Below the pieces are notes generated by a model. That model was not told where the DNA came from, did no database searches, and saw only the letters and a program-made list of their open reading frames with translations. Below, piece after piece: positions 46,078 through 56,562 of a stretch of 64,000 nucleotides of DNA. Position numbers and translations under genes: made by a program. Source of the stretch: Fragilariopsis cylindrus CCMP1102 (Eukaryota > Bacillariophyta > Bacillariophyceae > Bacillariales > Bacillariaceae); assembly GCA_900095095.1 (NCBI GenBank), contig FMBT01000393.1, positions 87,549-151,548 of the forward strand, read 5' to 3'. Numbering within the stretch: position 1 is the first letter of the stretch; every line of letters starts with the position of its first letter.

Positions 46078-48005
46078 ATGAAGCTTTGTAATAATCTTGT
46101 ACGAACGCTATTTTTTCTTGCAGCGAATGCAAAATTCGCTGTAGCGCAAGAACCCAATGATGGACCTGATGATGGACCTGATGACGATGACGCACCTCCC
46201 AGTATTGACTTTCAAGATTTGTTACCAGAACCAACAACACTTTGGAGTACACAATTATTCCCTGATGTTGAACTTGGATCTGTCGCAGTCGAAGCCGGGA
46301 ACGGAATTTTCATGGCACCTGATGGAAAACATGCAATCGTAACGACTGTTGGTGCGACTGTTTATGCCTTCAACGCCTACAATGGTGGTGATCCAACGTG
46401 GGTCTATCAAGCTCCATCTATTGACAGTAGTATCGCTCGTTCTCATAGTTCTGTTACCTTTGCTCCATCTGGTGACTACATGGTTTATGCTGTCGTCGAT
46501 AACGAAAATAGTTTAGACCCCAGCTCGTAAGTAGTAGTTCAATACAAGAAGATTGTAATATATTATACGGTACCAGCACACTTGATTGGAGAAGCAATAG
46601 TTTGAATCTGCGCCTTTTCCTTTTTTGGTCGATCGATTATTGCTCACACAGCTGTTTTATCCAATTTTTTTCTCGACTTCTTCTCCACTATCTATCAATT
46701 CGCATAAATGTTTTATTTATTATATATTATAGTCGTGTCATTGCACTTGATATGGATGGTAACGAACTTTGGGTGTCTGATGATTTGGATGGAGTTGCCT
46801 CAGGATCACCACAAGTTTCAAGTGATGGCGCATATGTTTTCATTACGCACAACGCCGACGACAAATCCAATGGATACTTCACAACCATTGATGCGAATGT
46901 TACTGCAGGATCTACCTTTTATTCAGGATCAAGCGGCGAAAACGGTGATGAACCAACCAACGCATATGGACCTGTTGGAATCTTCCACAATCCAACTGAA
47001 GGTAACTACGATCCTATCGAATCTGGTGACCCCGTTAGTGAAGGTGATTTCAACACGAATGATATGCTTATGTTTGCACAAACACCTAAACCAAGCGACG
47101 CCGTAATCTCAAATGGATTCCTATACGGATTCCAATTCCCTCGTGACTTCGTCGGAAACGCATCTGAGGTGGATTACTTCCAAATGGGGACTTTTGAACG
47201 TGATTTCCAGACTTTGACAAAACCTGTTATGACCAACAATGGTTTGTCTGCATATTGGGGTGTTTCTAGAAGTGGATTCCGTGGATGGGCACCAAAACGA
47301 TTTAGTCGTGCAAGATCTAACACTGTCGGATTTACTCGTAATGAAGACTCTCCAGGACAACCAGTTTGGGCATGCCCAGCCCTCAGTAACGATGGTCCGG
47401 AACCTACCATCTTCGGTGGAAGTGCCGCAAAGGAATTCGTCCGAATGAGTTATGATTTTACTGAACAACTTATTGTTCCTACCTCGGGTTACGTCAAAAC
47501 TACTGCAATTGTAGACGGTGATGAACGTGCTGTATACTACGTTGAGAGTGAAACTGGAACTCTTCATCAAGCTGGCTTTGATGATCTTACTGACTTGTGG
47601 AGTTTCGCTGTCAATTTCTCAGTCGATGGAGAAATGGCAATAACACCCCGCTCCGATGTTGTTCTTGTTGCTGACACCCGAGGTGTTATCACCGCATTAC
47701 AGGTTGCAGAAATCCCAACGACAGAAGCTCCTTCCATGATGCCTTCTGATGGACCTTCAATGGATCCTACCGGACCTCCTGCTGTAACTACTTCAGCCCC
47801 TACTGCTCTTGCTACGACCGGTGCTCCCGTTGCTGAACCAACAACGGAAGCTCCTGTGGCTTCTCCTGTTTCCGAACCAGTAGCTTCTCCTGTTATGGCT
47901 CCTGTAGCAGGCACCGAGGAACCTCCTACCCCTAGTGGCGCCGCTCAATCTACCACTTTTATTGTCGTGATCTTGGCTGGAAGCATTATGATGTTGTTGT
48001 TGTAA
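46078..48005 (+). CDS. PQQ-like beta-propeller protein, copy 2, GPI-type tail
   Basis: Two exons, 46078-46526 and 46733-48005 (206-nt intron, GTAAGT donor, phase 2), encode 573 aa. A signal peptide (LVRTLFFLAANAKFAVAQ) and an acidic Pro/Asp linker lead into the same propeller-like domain as the gene at 43230 (VVDNEN, VIALDMDGNELW, SEGDFNTNDMLMF, GLSAYWGVSRSGFRGW). It then extends with ~60 residues rich in Pro, Thr, Ser, Ala and Val (TEAPSMMPSDGPSM and APVA/SPV units) and ends in a hydrophobic helix (TTFIVVILAGSIMMLLL) with no cytosolic tail. That ending is typical of GPI-anchored surface proteins of diatoms. The intron interrupts a position that is continuous in copy 1. Likely a cell-surface protein; function unknown. 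Confidence 0.85.
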
Positions 48006-48363
48006 GGAGTGGTGTGAAAGTAATATATAATAATACAAGAGGGAGGGAAGGAATAACCTTGCGATAATGGTTGCAACAACGACGATGACGATGATGTCAA
48101 TGACTGTATTTTTTATGTGTATTTGCTTTGCAATATATCATCGTTGCCGTTGTTGTTGGTTACTACTGTGCTATATTATTAGAATAAATACTTCACCTCA
48201 CTTGGCAATTTTTATGAGGATTGGAGGAATATATATTAGTACACATGCCATACATATATAACTAAATAAAGTAAATAATATATAAAAACAATATTTGTAA
48301 AGAAATATGAAAAGAGTGAGGTCATTTTAAAATTAGTATTTTACGATAGTACCACGAAACTAG
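48006..48363. other. Convergent intergenic region
   Basis: About 360 bp between converging genes. A 64-codon plus ORF at 48067-48261 has no recognisable features. Confidence 0.5.
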
Positions 48364-49970
48364 TTAGCTTTTTACAACTGTCCTCTGTTTCTCAACATCT
48401 TCTAGAAAGGAAATCGTCTTCTCGTGAATTTCTTCAGCTGTGTTTATAGGATTGCGTTGTTCATTGGTCAATTTTGTTGCTCTACCAAGCCAAAGTGGTG
48501 TCAACATACATACGTCTGCAAATTCTTGATGATGTGCATCCTTAATAATCTGCACGGTTGATGAACCACCATCAGGACCAAAATTTCCCTGTCGACTTAG
48601 TTCTTGCAATACGCCTACTCCACCCCATCCCAACTTTCCCCATTCTTCACTAAAGAGTACCAACATTTCAATATCATGTAATGATACATTGAAATTATCG
48701 GTAACGTTTGTATAGAGATACGTATCGGTATTTTGTAGGTTACTAACTTTATCAAGATCAAACAACGAACCACGTGAAGCATCAGGGATCCAATCTGCTG
48801 CAGGTTCATGCGAAATAATCGACGTTGGACGTCGTTGACGGGCTGCATGAAAGACAGTTGCTCCACCATGAGAATGTCCCATATAATGGAAAATTTCAGG
48901 ATTCAACTTATTGACGAAACTTATATTTAATGCCTCAAGTTCAGGTATATTTTCTATATTCAAATCAAGAAATGCTTCTACCATATGTAAAAATTCGGCG
49001 GCTCTATATTCTGTCTGTGCGCGTCTAGATCGTTTGAATCGTTCCTTCCTACCTGCAATATAATCCTCCCTGATCGATTCATCACGGCGTAGTATATTGC
49101 CACCTTTACGAAGGACTACGGGGGCTGTCCCATCTGTATGATCAATAACAACCACTACATAACCATTTGCTGCTAATGATCTTGTCTGATACGTGTAAAG
49201 TTCTGAATTTCCACCAAGTCCATGAGAATAAAATATAATAGGCAGTCGTGACTTAACTGTTCTGTCGTCGTCAACAAGTAATTTAGCATTTAGTTTCGTA
49301 TTTTTTACTTTGGCAAGTCTCCAGTAATGTATCATCCAGGAATATTTTTGTAGCGGTGGTGGTGCGCTATGACTTCGCAAAATTCTATACTTGTGGCTGG
49401 TTTCAGGTAGGGCATGGTTCCAACAGACTGGTCCAAGGTCGGATAGAGAATCCGTACTGTTACATGATCATCATCATGTTCTTTATTGGGGCAAGTGTAT
49501 CCATGAGTGTCATCTTCATCAATAACGATCTGAGAGGAATAATATTTTTTCATATTTATTGGTAGGAATGTATCAATAATTCCAACATTATATTTCCCCA
49601 TACTAGGAGGTAACTCAACTGGTGGGAACAAGACCGACAACATACCACCCAAAGTGACCGAAAGGAGACTCAAAATTCCAATCAAACGTTTCAACCACAA
49701 CTTCTTTTTTGGATGATTGTTGTTAGTGCTGGAAATTATGAATGAACGTAAAATTTGCAGTATTAAGAATGGAATCATAGGAAATATCATAGTCCAACGA
49801 TTTGTTAGATTCCCAGAAAATCCAACCGTTATCGATGCTGTTATGGTTAAGATTTGGAAATTTTTGAAGTCCTGCTTGGCTAGTGCCGAATATCCAAAAC
49901 CGAGAACGCCGAGAGCATCCACTATAACTTGCAACACAATAACATGAAGGCCTCCACCAATAGCAATCAT
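48364..49970 (-). CDS. Membrane PAF-acetylhydrolase-like lipase, one apparent frameshift
   Basis: ATG at 49970 begins a frame with about four hydrophobic segments in the first ~110 residues (for example VIVLQVIVDALGVLGFGY, MIFPMIPFLILQILRSFII, LIGILSLLSVTLGGMLSVL). It continues through VRILYPTLDQSVG and PYLKPATSIEF to a T4 run (plus strand A4, 49379-49382), where the frame changes by one base and reads LRSHSAPPPLQKYSW onward to the stop at 48364. Joined length is ~535 aa. The C-terminal half is an alpha/beta hydrolase of the PAF-acetylhydrolase (PF03403) type: FYSHGLGGN oxyanion loop, GHSHGGAT nucleophile Ser, a likely Asp in AADWIPD, and His in HHQEFADV. It probably hydrolyses oxidised or short-chain phospholipids. 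The polytopic N-terminus is unusual for the family. Confidence 0.82.
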
Positions 49971-50010
49971 TTCTCTCTATATATGGTATATATTCATATA
50001 GTCCTACTAT

Positions 50011-50058
<48 letters not shown>

Positions 50059-50498
50059 TGTTTGGTGTATTAATACTCTTATGAATTCTCATATTCTCAT
50101 CGTCAATTGACAAATGAAGTTGGAAGAAATTCAGTCACAAAATATAGAGTCGAGTCACGCGTTCACCTTTTCAAACGTGTGATCGAGTGAGGGAGTCAGT
50201 CAGCCTCAGTTTAGAAAATTGAAAATCTACAAATCTACAAATTTTTAATTGAGAGTTGATGCATGAGAGAGATTGGTGAAAGACGATCGCGAAGATCGAA
50301 GAGCACGCAAATTACTCGTGTATCTAATTTCCGGCATGATGCCTTGCTTCGTCGTATAACATAACGGATACAGTTTAACATCTACTAACATCTTCATGTT
50401 CATGTTAAATGTAATAACAATACCGTAACAAGCCATTGTATTATTTATGAGCAAACACTACAGTACATAGATATTGATTGAGCCACCGGACCATCACC
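49971..50498. promoter_or_regulatory. Divergent region with CT tract and 38-bp repeat
   Basis: About 530 bp between the lipase and S9 peptidase starts. It contains a CT microsatellite (50015-50052) that leads into the 38-bp direct repeat at 50050-50087, also found at 53613-53650. Confidence 0.45.
50050..50087 (+). repeat. 38-bp direct repeat, left copy (flanks S9 peptidase gene)
   Basis: Begins CTCTTCTCTTGTTTGG and ends ACTCTTATGAATT, preceded by a CT run. An identical 38-bp copy, also preceded by CT repeats, lies at 53613-53650 on the far side of the S9 peptidase gene. Confidence 0.9.
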
Positions 50499-53116
50499 AT
50501 GAACCGACTCCTTTGTGTCATCCTTTTCGTTTGTCAGAGCCATATATTTAGCGCAATGAGCATCTACGATCGCAGCACCTTGCCATCTCGTCCAGTACCA
50601 TCGTTATCGTCACAACAGAATAAGATTGGAGCAGGCACAGCAGCAATCAACAACGATGAAAATACCAGCAAAAAGATCCTAGACGCAGCCCGGCTAATCG
50701 GCATGACCCGCGTCGGATCAGCCGTTGTATCTCCCAATGGCCAAACAGCAGTCTTCCACACCTCCGACTACGATTTCACCAACAAGAAATCAAACCAGCA
50801 ACTCTGGCTAGCCGACCTTCAACTCGCATCGACGCTTGACGACACTGCCATTCGTCGGCACGATCATCTTCGAAAGCTCACGGAGGGGAAGCAGTATGAT
50901 TGGGCATCGGTGTCATCCCCCCAATATTCACCGTGTGGGGGACACCTTGCGTTTCTCTCCAATAGGAAGGACAAGGATAAGAGTAGTGTTTGGGTATTGC
51001 CACTCGATGGACCGGGAGAAGCGAGGCTGCTTGCGGAATTCCCGATTTCTGTGGGTGATCTGCATTGGACTGCGCATGGGGGGATTGCCGTGTCGGCTTC
51101 AGTGTACGTCGACCAGCAGTCTGTGGATGATGGTGGGAATGGCAAGGATGCCATGACTGCAACGGCGGATAGGGATAAGGCTCTAGCGGACGACGATGCT
51201 GTACTGGGTGGTCTGGATGCCGTGCTGTATCACAAGCTACCCATACGGGAGTGGGATCGTTGGCTTGATGCGAAAATGGCACATCCATTCTATGTCCCTG
51301 TCACTGATGCTGCTGTGACATTGTATAATGCCACGAACGCGAAGGATTTGTTGGCAGGGATTCCAACAGCAGTACCATCGGGTGCATTTGGAGGTAGCGA
51401 GGATTGGTCAATTTCTAGCCAAGGCCATATAGCATTCTCGGCAAGACCACCTCTGGCATCGGACGAAGCATGGACAACAAATCGAAATATTTATCTGAAA
51501 ACAAATCATCTCAGACAGGATGGGAAGGATCAGAACAATGCTGAGGATGATCCATTGGGAACATGTTTGACTTTGGATAACCCAGGATTCGACACGAACC
51601 CGACCTTTTCCCCTGATGGAAAATACCTTACGTGGTTGACAATGGCTGGACCAGCCTACGAGGCGGATGCCATTGGCATACAGCTGTACGAACTCGAAAC
51701 GGGAGTGACGTCCACGCTCCTGAAAGCGGAGGAGGATTGGGAGTATTCTCCACATTCATTGACATGGTCCAAGGATGGTCAGCGATTGTATTTCACCACG
51801 GACATGAGGTCGAGGGGAGCGTTGTGCTCGATGGATGTGGCAACTGGTGCAAAGGGTGGTATCACAATCCACAGTTCGGAATCATCGTTGTCGTTGCATG
51901 GAGAGATTGACACGAATGATGATGGAGAGCGATCGTTTCTCACTACCGTACAATCTTTAACAATGCCCTCCGAGTTGTTCTTGACAACGACAACCACAAA
52001 GGACACCAAAGATAAGGGTGCAACTCAACGACAGCTAACACATTTTAATACGGATACAATATCCGAAACTTCCTTAGGCAGGCCAGGAGAGATCATATAC
52101 AAGGGTGCCAAGGACGAAGACGTACAGGCTTGGCTCGTACGCCCTGCTGGATTGAGCATCGAGGAAGAGGAGAGAATCAATAGCGGGGGCAAACCAACAA
52201 AGAAATACCCAGTGGCCGTACTCTACCATGGAGGGCCCCAGGATCCACAGGTGATGACTTTCATTATCGTTGGAATCTACAGTACTATGCCTCCATGGGA
52301 TTTGCAGTGTTGGCGCCCAACTTTCACGGCTCCACGGGGTTCGGACACCAGTTCTGCCGTGATATTTCCGGGAATTGGGAGGTTGGTGGTATTGATACGA
52401 TTGCCGGTGTTCGTGCAGCCTTGAAGAAGTATCCTTGGTTGGATCCGGAGAGGGTTGTTGGCTTAGGTGCATCTTATGGTGGATATACGAGCAACTGGTT
52501 GAATGGGAATGCGCCCAAGGGCATGTTCAAGGCACTAGTTTGCCACTGTGGTACCTTTGATTTAAAATCATCGTATTATGCAACTGAAGGTAAGCTATAC
52601 TTCTTGAATCCCTGCCAAAAATTGATATACTTTATATTCATAACTGTATTACTTACCGAAACATCATTTTTACAGAGCTCTTTTTCATGGAAACCGAGTT
52701 TGGTGGACCCGCTTACACAGATCGTTCCCTACAGAAAGATAGCCCCTATCAAGCGTACAATCCATCGACCAAGGTGCACGAATGGGAAACACCCACTCTC
52801 GTGATACATGGTGCCAAGGACTTTCGCCTTGTGGAGTCAGAGGGCATTTCCACATTCACGTAAGCTATACTCCTGAACTCCTGTCCAAAATTGAATCTTC
52901 TTTATATTCATAACTGTATTACTAACCTTTTTGAAATGTCATTTATACAGAGCTTTACAACGGCGCAATATTCCATCCAAGCTTTTATATCTCCCAACAG
53001 AAAATCACCACTGTCTCAATTACCAAAACTCCATGGTGTGGCATGAAACTGTCATGAGCTGGATTAAGGAATGGATAGCATCCTCGATCGAAGGCAAAGA
53101 TGAAACTTGCGAATGA
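50499..53116 (+). CDS. S9 prolyl-oligopeptidase family peptidase, one apparent frameshift
   Basis: Three exons: 50499-52589, 52676-52859 and 52951-53116. A signal peptide (MNRLLCVILFVCQSHIFSA) precedes a beta-propeller half (~residues 60-560; YDWASVSSPQYSPCGGHLAFLS, TNPTFSPDGKYLTW) and an alpha/beta hydrolase half of the acylaminoacyl/dipeptidyl-peptidase type. The triad is Ser in GASYGGYTSNW, Asp in IHGAKDFRL and His in TENHHCL. The frame breaks once between 52231 and 52256, just after YHGGP; one extra base in the G3C4 run gives continuous sequence into FHYRWNLQYYASMGFAVLAPNFHGSTGFG. Its two introns are near copies of each other. The coding sequence is visibly more GC-rich than its neighbours, and the gene lies between two identical 38-bp repeats, so it may be a recent arrival. 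It probably degrades peptides in a secretory or vacuolar compartment. Confidence 0.87.
52590..52675 (+). repeat. Introner-like intron A in the S9 peptidase gene
   Basis: 86-nt GT-AG intron. It begins GTAAGCTATACT, contains TTTATATTCATAACTGTATT and ends TTTTTACAG, followed by AGCT in the next exon. It is alignable over its length with the intron at 52860-52950. Confidence 0.9.
52860..52950 (+). repeat. Introner-like intron B, sister of intron A
   Basis: 91-nt GT-AG intron with the same start (GTAAGCTATACT), the same 20-nt core (TTTATATTCATAACTGTATT) and a similar end (TTTATACAG), again followed by AGCT. The exons around the two introns are unrelated to each other, so this is not an exon duplication. 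Confidence 0.9.
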
Positions 53117-53612
53117 AAGACGGCTTTCACCCTTTCTGTCTGATAGCAGCAGTAGTCAATATTTGGGATCAAAATCAAAAGCGTTACCAAAATGCAGATG
53201 CTACAAACCATGCTAGTATGTGGCTATCACTCCAATATTTAGGATCCAATATGCTTTCTAGCAGGGGCATGGCACTTGTAGTTTCTGTCCAGTTATGAAC
53301 AGCGAACAGCTGTGGATTGTGGGTAGATTGCAAGATATGTCAATTAAATCACCGTTGAATAGCACAATTTCCACAAACAACTAACTGTACTTAAAATTCG
53401 ACTAAACTAATAGATACCGGCTAGTAGCGTAGCTGCCTTGACTATCGTCTCACCCCCGAATGCAGGCAATTGAGTATTGGGTATTACGTAGATTGAAGCA
53501 AAAAAAACTAGATTGACTTTAGATGACTGTTATGTTCTACTCGGCTTCAAGTGATAGACCGGAGAGCAAACCATTTGCTGGTGCCCAGAGAGCACTCTCT
53601 CTCTCTCTCTCC

Positions 53613-53650
53613 CTCTTCTCTTGTTTGGTGTATTAATACTCTTATGAATT
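53613..53650 (+). repeat. 38-bp direct repeat, right copy
   Basis: Identical to 50050-50087 and likewise preceded by CT repeats; 3.56 kb separate the two starts. Confidence 0.9.
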
Positions 53651-54110
53651 ACTTCTTCTTATTCCAGAGTACGATGAGCGTAATGAGCGTATTATTTTAT
53701 ACACGACTCAAAAAAATATTTTTGCGCACGACTCAAAAAAAAAATGAATGACGTGTCACTTCTGACACCGATCCGATGAGTCAGCGCTAATCTTTTGCGC
53801 AATATCTCACATCGTTCGTTTCGTAATTCTTATCACTTTTTCTTCCGATCTCATTCCATTCTCATCACATAATACTAAAAAGCACATCATTCAAACAGTA
53901 TTGCTTCTATTGAAACAGCACAAAGTCTCTTCTTTAATCCCTCTCTGTATTCAACTTGTAAGTACATGTATGAGATGGATTCTCTCCTTGTTATACTAGT
54001 ATGATATATGTTTATGTTACTATCATTTTAACACTATTAATTCATCTCCTCATAAACAATTTCTTCTCCTTCTTCTTCTCTTTCTTCTTCTTCTTCTTCT
54101 TCTTTCAAAT

Positions 54111-54720
54111 ATAATACCACAACAATAATAACAACAACAACAACAACAACAACCAATAATTAAATAATGAATACAACAACAACAACAACAAATTTAATCA
54201 TCATAATCATAATATAATGTCTTCATGTACCAACAACAAACAAATTTAATATCAAAAATTCATTATGGTACATTGTATTACATCCTAACAACAATAACAA
54301 TAACAATATCATCAAATAAACATCATAATCATGACATCAATGACAATATATACTGTCATCATTTCACCAACAATATTATTATATCAACAACAACATACTC
54401 ATATACAATATTATATCATGCAACATATATTATATTATATCATGTCTAATATGATATGATATCAAATATAAAATGACAACAACCACAATTGCAATATTCA
54501 TCAATATAACATACAATATAATATGATACAATATATAATACAATATAATATAATATAATATAATATAATACAATATAATACAATATAATATAATACATAT
54601 AATACAATACAATACAATACAATACAATATATTATATTATATTACAACAACAACAACAACAACTTCAACAATTATCATTTACAATTATAGTATCACTATT
54701 TTATTACAACTCAATATATA
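54111..54720 (+). repeat. Low-complexity CAA and AT-pentamer region
   Basis: CAA trinucleotides pass into AT-rich sequence with ATAAT and ATACA pentamer runs and back to CAA at 54641-54661. ORFs through it are only Ile/Tyr/Leu-rich artefacts. Confidence 0.8.
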
Positions 54721-54722
54721 CA

Positions 54723-55682
54723 ATGGTTAATTCAAAATCAAGTAGAATTCTGCCAAAACACAAACCAGAAACAGTTAAAGATAAGAAAAAGACTGTTACT
54801 AAGTTTGAAAAAATTGCAGATGATGTTGTCTCTATGGGAATGAAATTTATTCTTGCTTTAATTATGAAAGAAAAATTAGATACTGCCCATCCTTCTCCAC
54901 ACATCATAGGCAGTACCAAGGAGCAGCCTGGAAACTCTGGTGCTACAGAGCATACTATTGATCGGTATGAAGCAGTCTGGAGGGGACTCAAGAATTTTTG
55001 TATCTTAATTGGTGATTATTATAGTGCAATTATTTGTTGCCGCAACATTTGTCCTGGTGATCCATTTCCTGTTAGTGTTGATACAGCACGTATTTATCTA
55101 AGGTACAAGGTGTTCAAGAAAGGAACTGACTTGACTCATCCTGATACATTAGCACCTATTATCTGGCTTCATGGTCCTAAAGCCGGTAGTCCTATTAAGT
55201 GTACTGGCACTTGGACTAGTCCTAGTTCTACTTGTATATACAGTGCGGCACTAGCAAAATTGCACAAAAATAATGTTATGACTACCGGAAATTACGCAGA
55301 TCCTTGCCATCAATGTTTATTACAACCAATTCATGGCTGTCCTGGTCACCGTGGAAGTGCTTTGATTAGATTTAAGGGCAATGTGGTTGAATCTCCAAAA
55401 TTTAAAGCTTGTGTCAACGACATTAATAAATACATTGAAACAAATTACATACTTCGGGCTACCTACGCCTTTCTCCCTCATCAGTTACGAGTGATTCGTA
55501 CTTTTCTCATCTCTCATAACAAGATTGAATATCTGATGCTATGGGTTATGCTCTTGTAAGATTCTATTAAAGCTGGAAGGGTTGATACTCTTGACCCTTA
55601 TATTGAAAGACTACTCACGGTTGTTCTACCAGGATATCTAACCCCTTCTTGTCAGCGAAACTTCCCTAGAAGAATGGCGTAA
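54723..55682 (+). pseudogene. Probable mobile-element ORF, truncated (recombinase-like)
   Basis: An open frame of 278 codons starts at ATG 54723 and ends at TAA 55557-55559. The same frame then continues open for ~40 more codons (DSIKAGRVDTLDPYIERL to RRMA) to a TAA at 55680, as if one stop had interrupted a longer protein. Visible motifs are a basic N-terminus, YEAVWRGLKNFCILIGDYYSAI, TARIYLRYK, TGTWTSPSSTCIYSAALAKLH, a Cys/His cluster (CHQCLLQPIHGCPGH) and YAFLPHQLRVIRTFL. This layout recalls the N-terminal part of protist tyrosine-recombinase (Crypton-like) element proteins, but I cannot see a catalytic domain and the assignment is weak. The setting among satellites and simple repeats supports a decayed mobile element. 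Confidence 0.5.
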
Positions 55683-56562
55683 CTTTCTGTAGATATATCT
55701 ATAGTTTAACATGATGTATTGTCTTATCATTCCAGGTACAAATATAAAAACTAATTCAAGCAAATAAAAACACTAAATCATGCCCAAAACTTTACTAGTA
55801 TTTGTTAGTGTAGTATACAATAATAACTTTAGCATCAAGTATATACACCTAGAAAGACATTTTTCTGAAAAAAAAAACTATTAAGCTTGCAATTGACTCA
55901 TTTAATGGAGAAATATTATATTCCTTAGTCTTGTTAGCCCACTGGTATCTCATAATGTAGGCTCACACACAGCACACATCATATTTTTATGAGATATCTC
56001 GTTCAGGATACAAAGTAGGGTAGAAGTTCCAACAAAATGCTTTTTTTTGGTCAGGGAGAGTTTCTCTACCTTACCATGTGTGTAATAAATGATGGTCTTA
56101 AAATATATGGTAGGCACTCTTTCAGTTCATGTACACATACCTGTACGCTGACCAGCCTCTAACGCACCATGTTACTAGTTAATTGAATGCGGCTATTATT
56201 TTTGCTAGAACAACTTTTTTTGGAAAATAAAACAATGGAACCCATTATATGCTTAATATTTATATGTATGCAAGTCAGTGGGTTTGACCAGGGGTCTACT
56301 TTCTTTGTCAAGGACCAAAAACAGATTTTTTACCCTATTTCAGCTAAATCCAGTAAAATTAATTTTGGACGAGGTTTAACATATGAACCGGGGCCCTAAT
56401 GGTTCCGGCTATAGGTGGGTTAGTTTATTTATGAGTATTAGTTTGGAAATAACAGTCAAAATTTGTGTTGGAGCACTTTTAAGAAAACAGCGACTATTTT
56501 AAATACTGTCCTTGTTTTGTTTTTTGAGGTATATTTACTGGTTATATTTTATAGTGTTGTGA

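Larger units (their letters stand above)
53117..54722. other. Repeat-rich gap before the mobile-element-like block
   Basis: 1.6 kb without a supported gene. It contains the right copy of the 38-bp repeat (53613-53650), two copies of ACGACTCAAAAAA (53702 and 53728), TTC repeats (~54061-54105), CAA repeats (~54120-54210) and AT-rich pentamer repeats (ATAAT/ATACA, ~54430-54650). Confidence 0.5.

Noticed and set aside
7320-52256. Programmed -1 ribosomal frameshifting as the explanation for the six frame breaks
   Set aside because: None of the sites has a proper X-XXY-YYZ slippery heptamer in the zero frame, and they occur in unrelated genes. Missing bases in homopolymers explain all six more simply. 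Kept only as an alternative.
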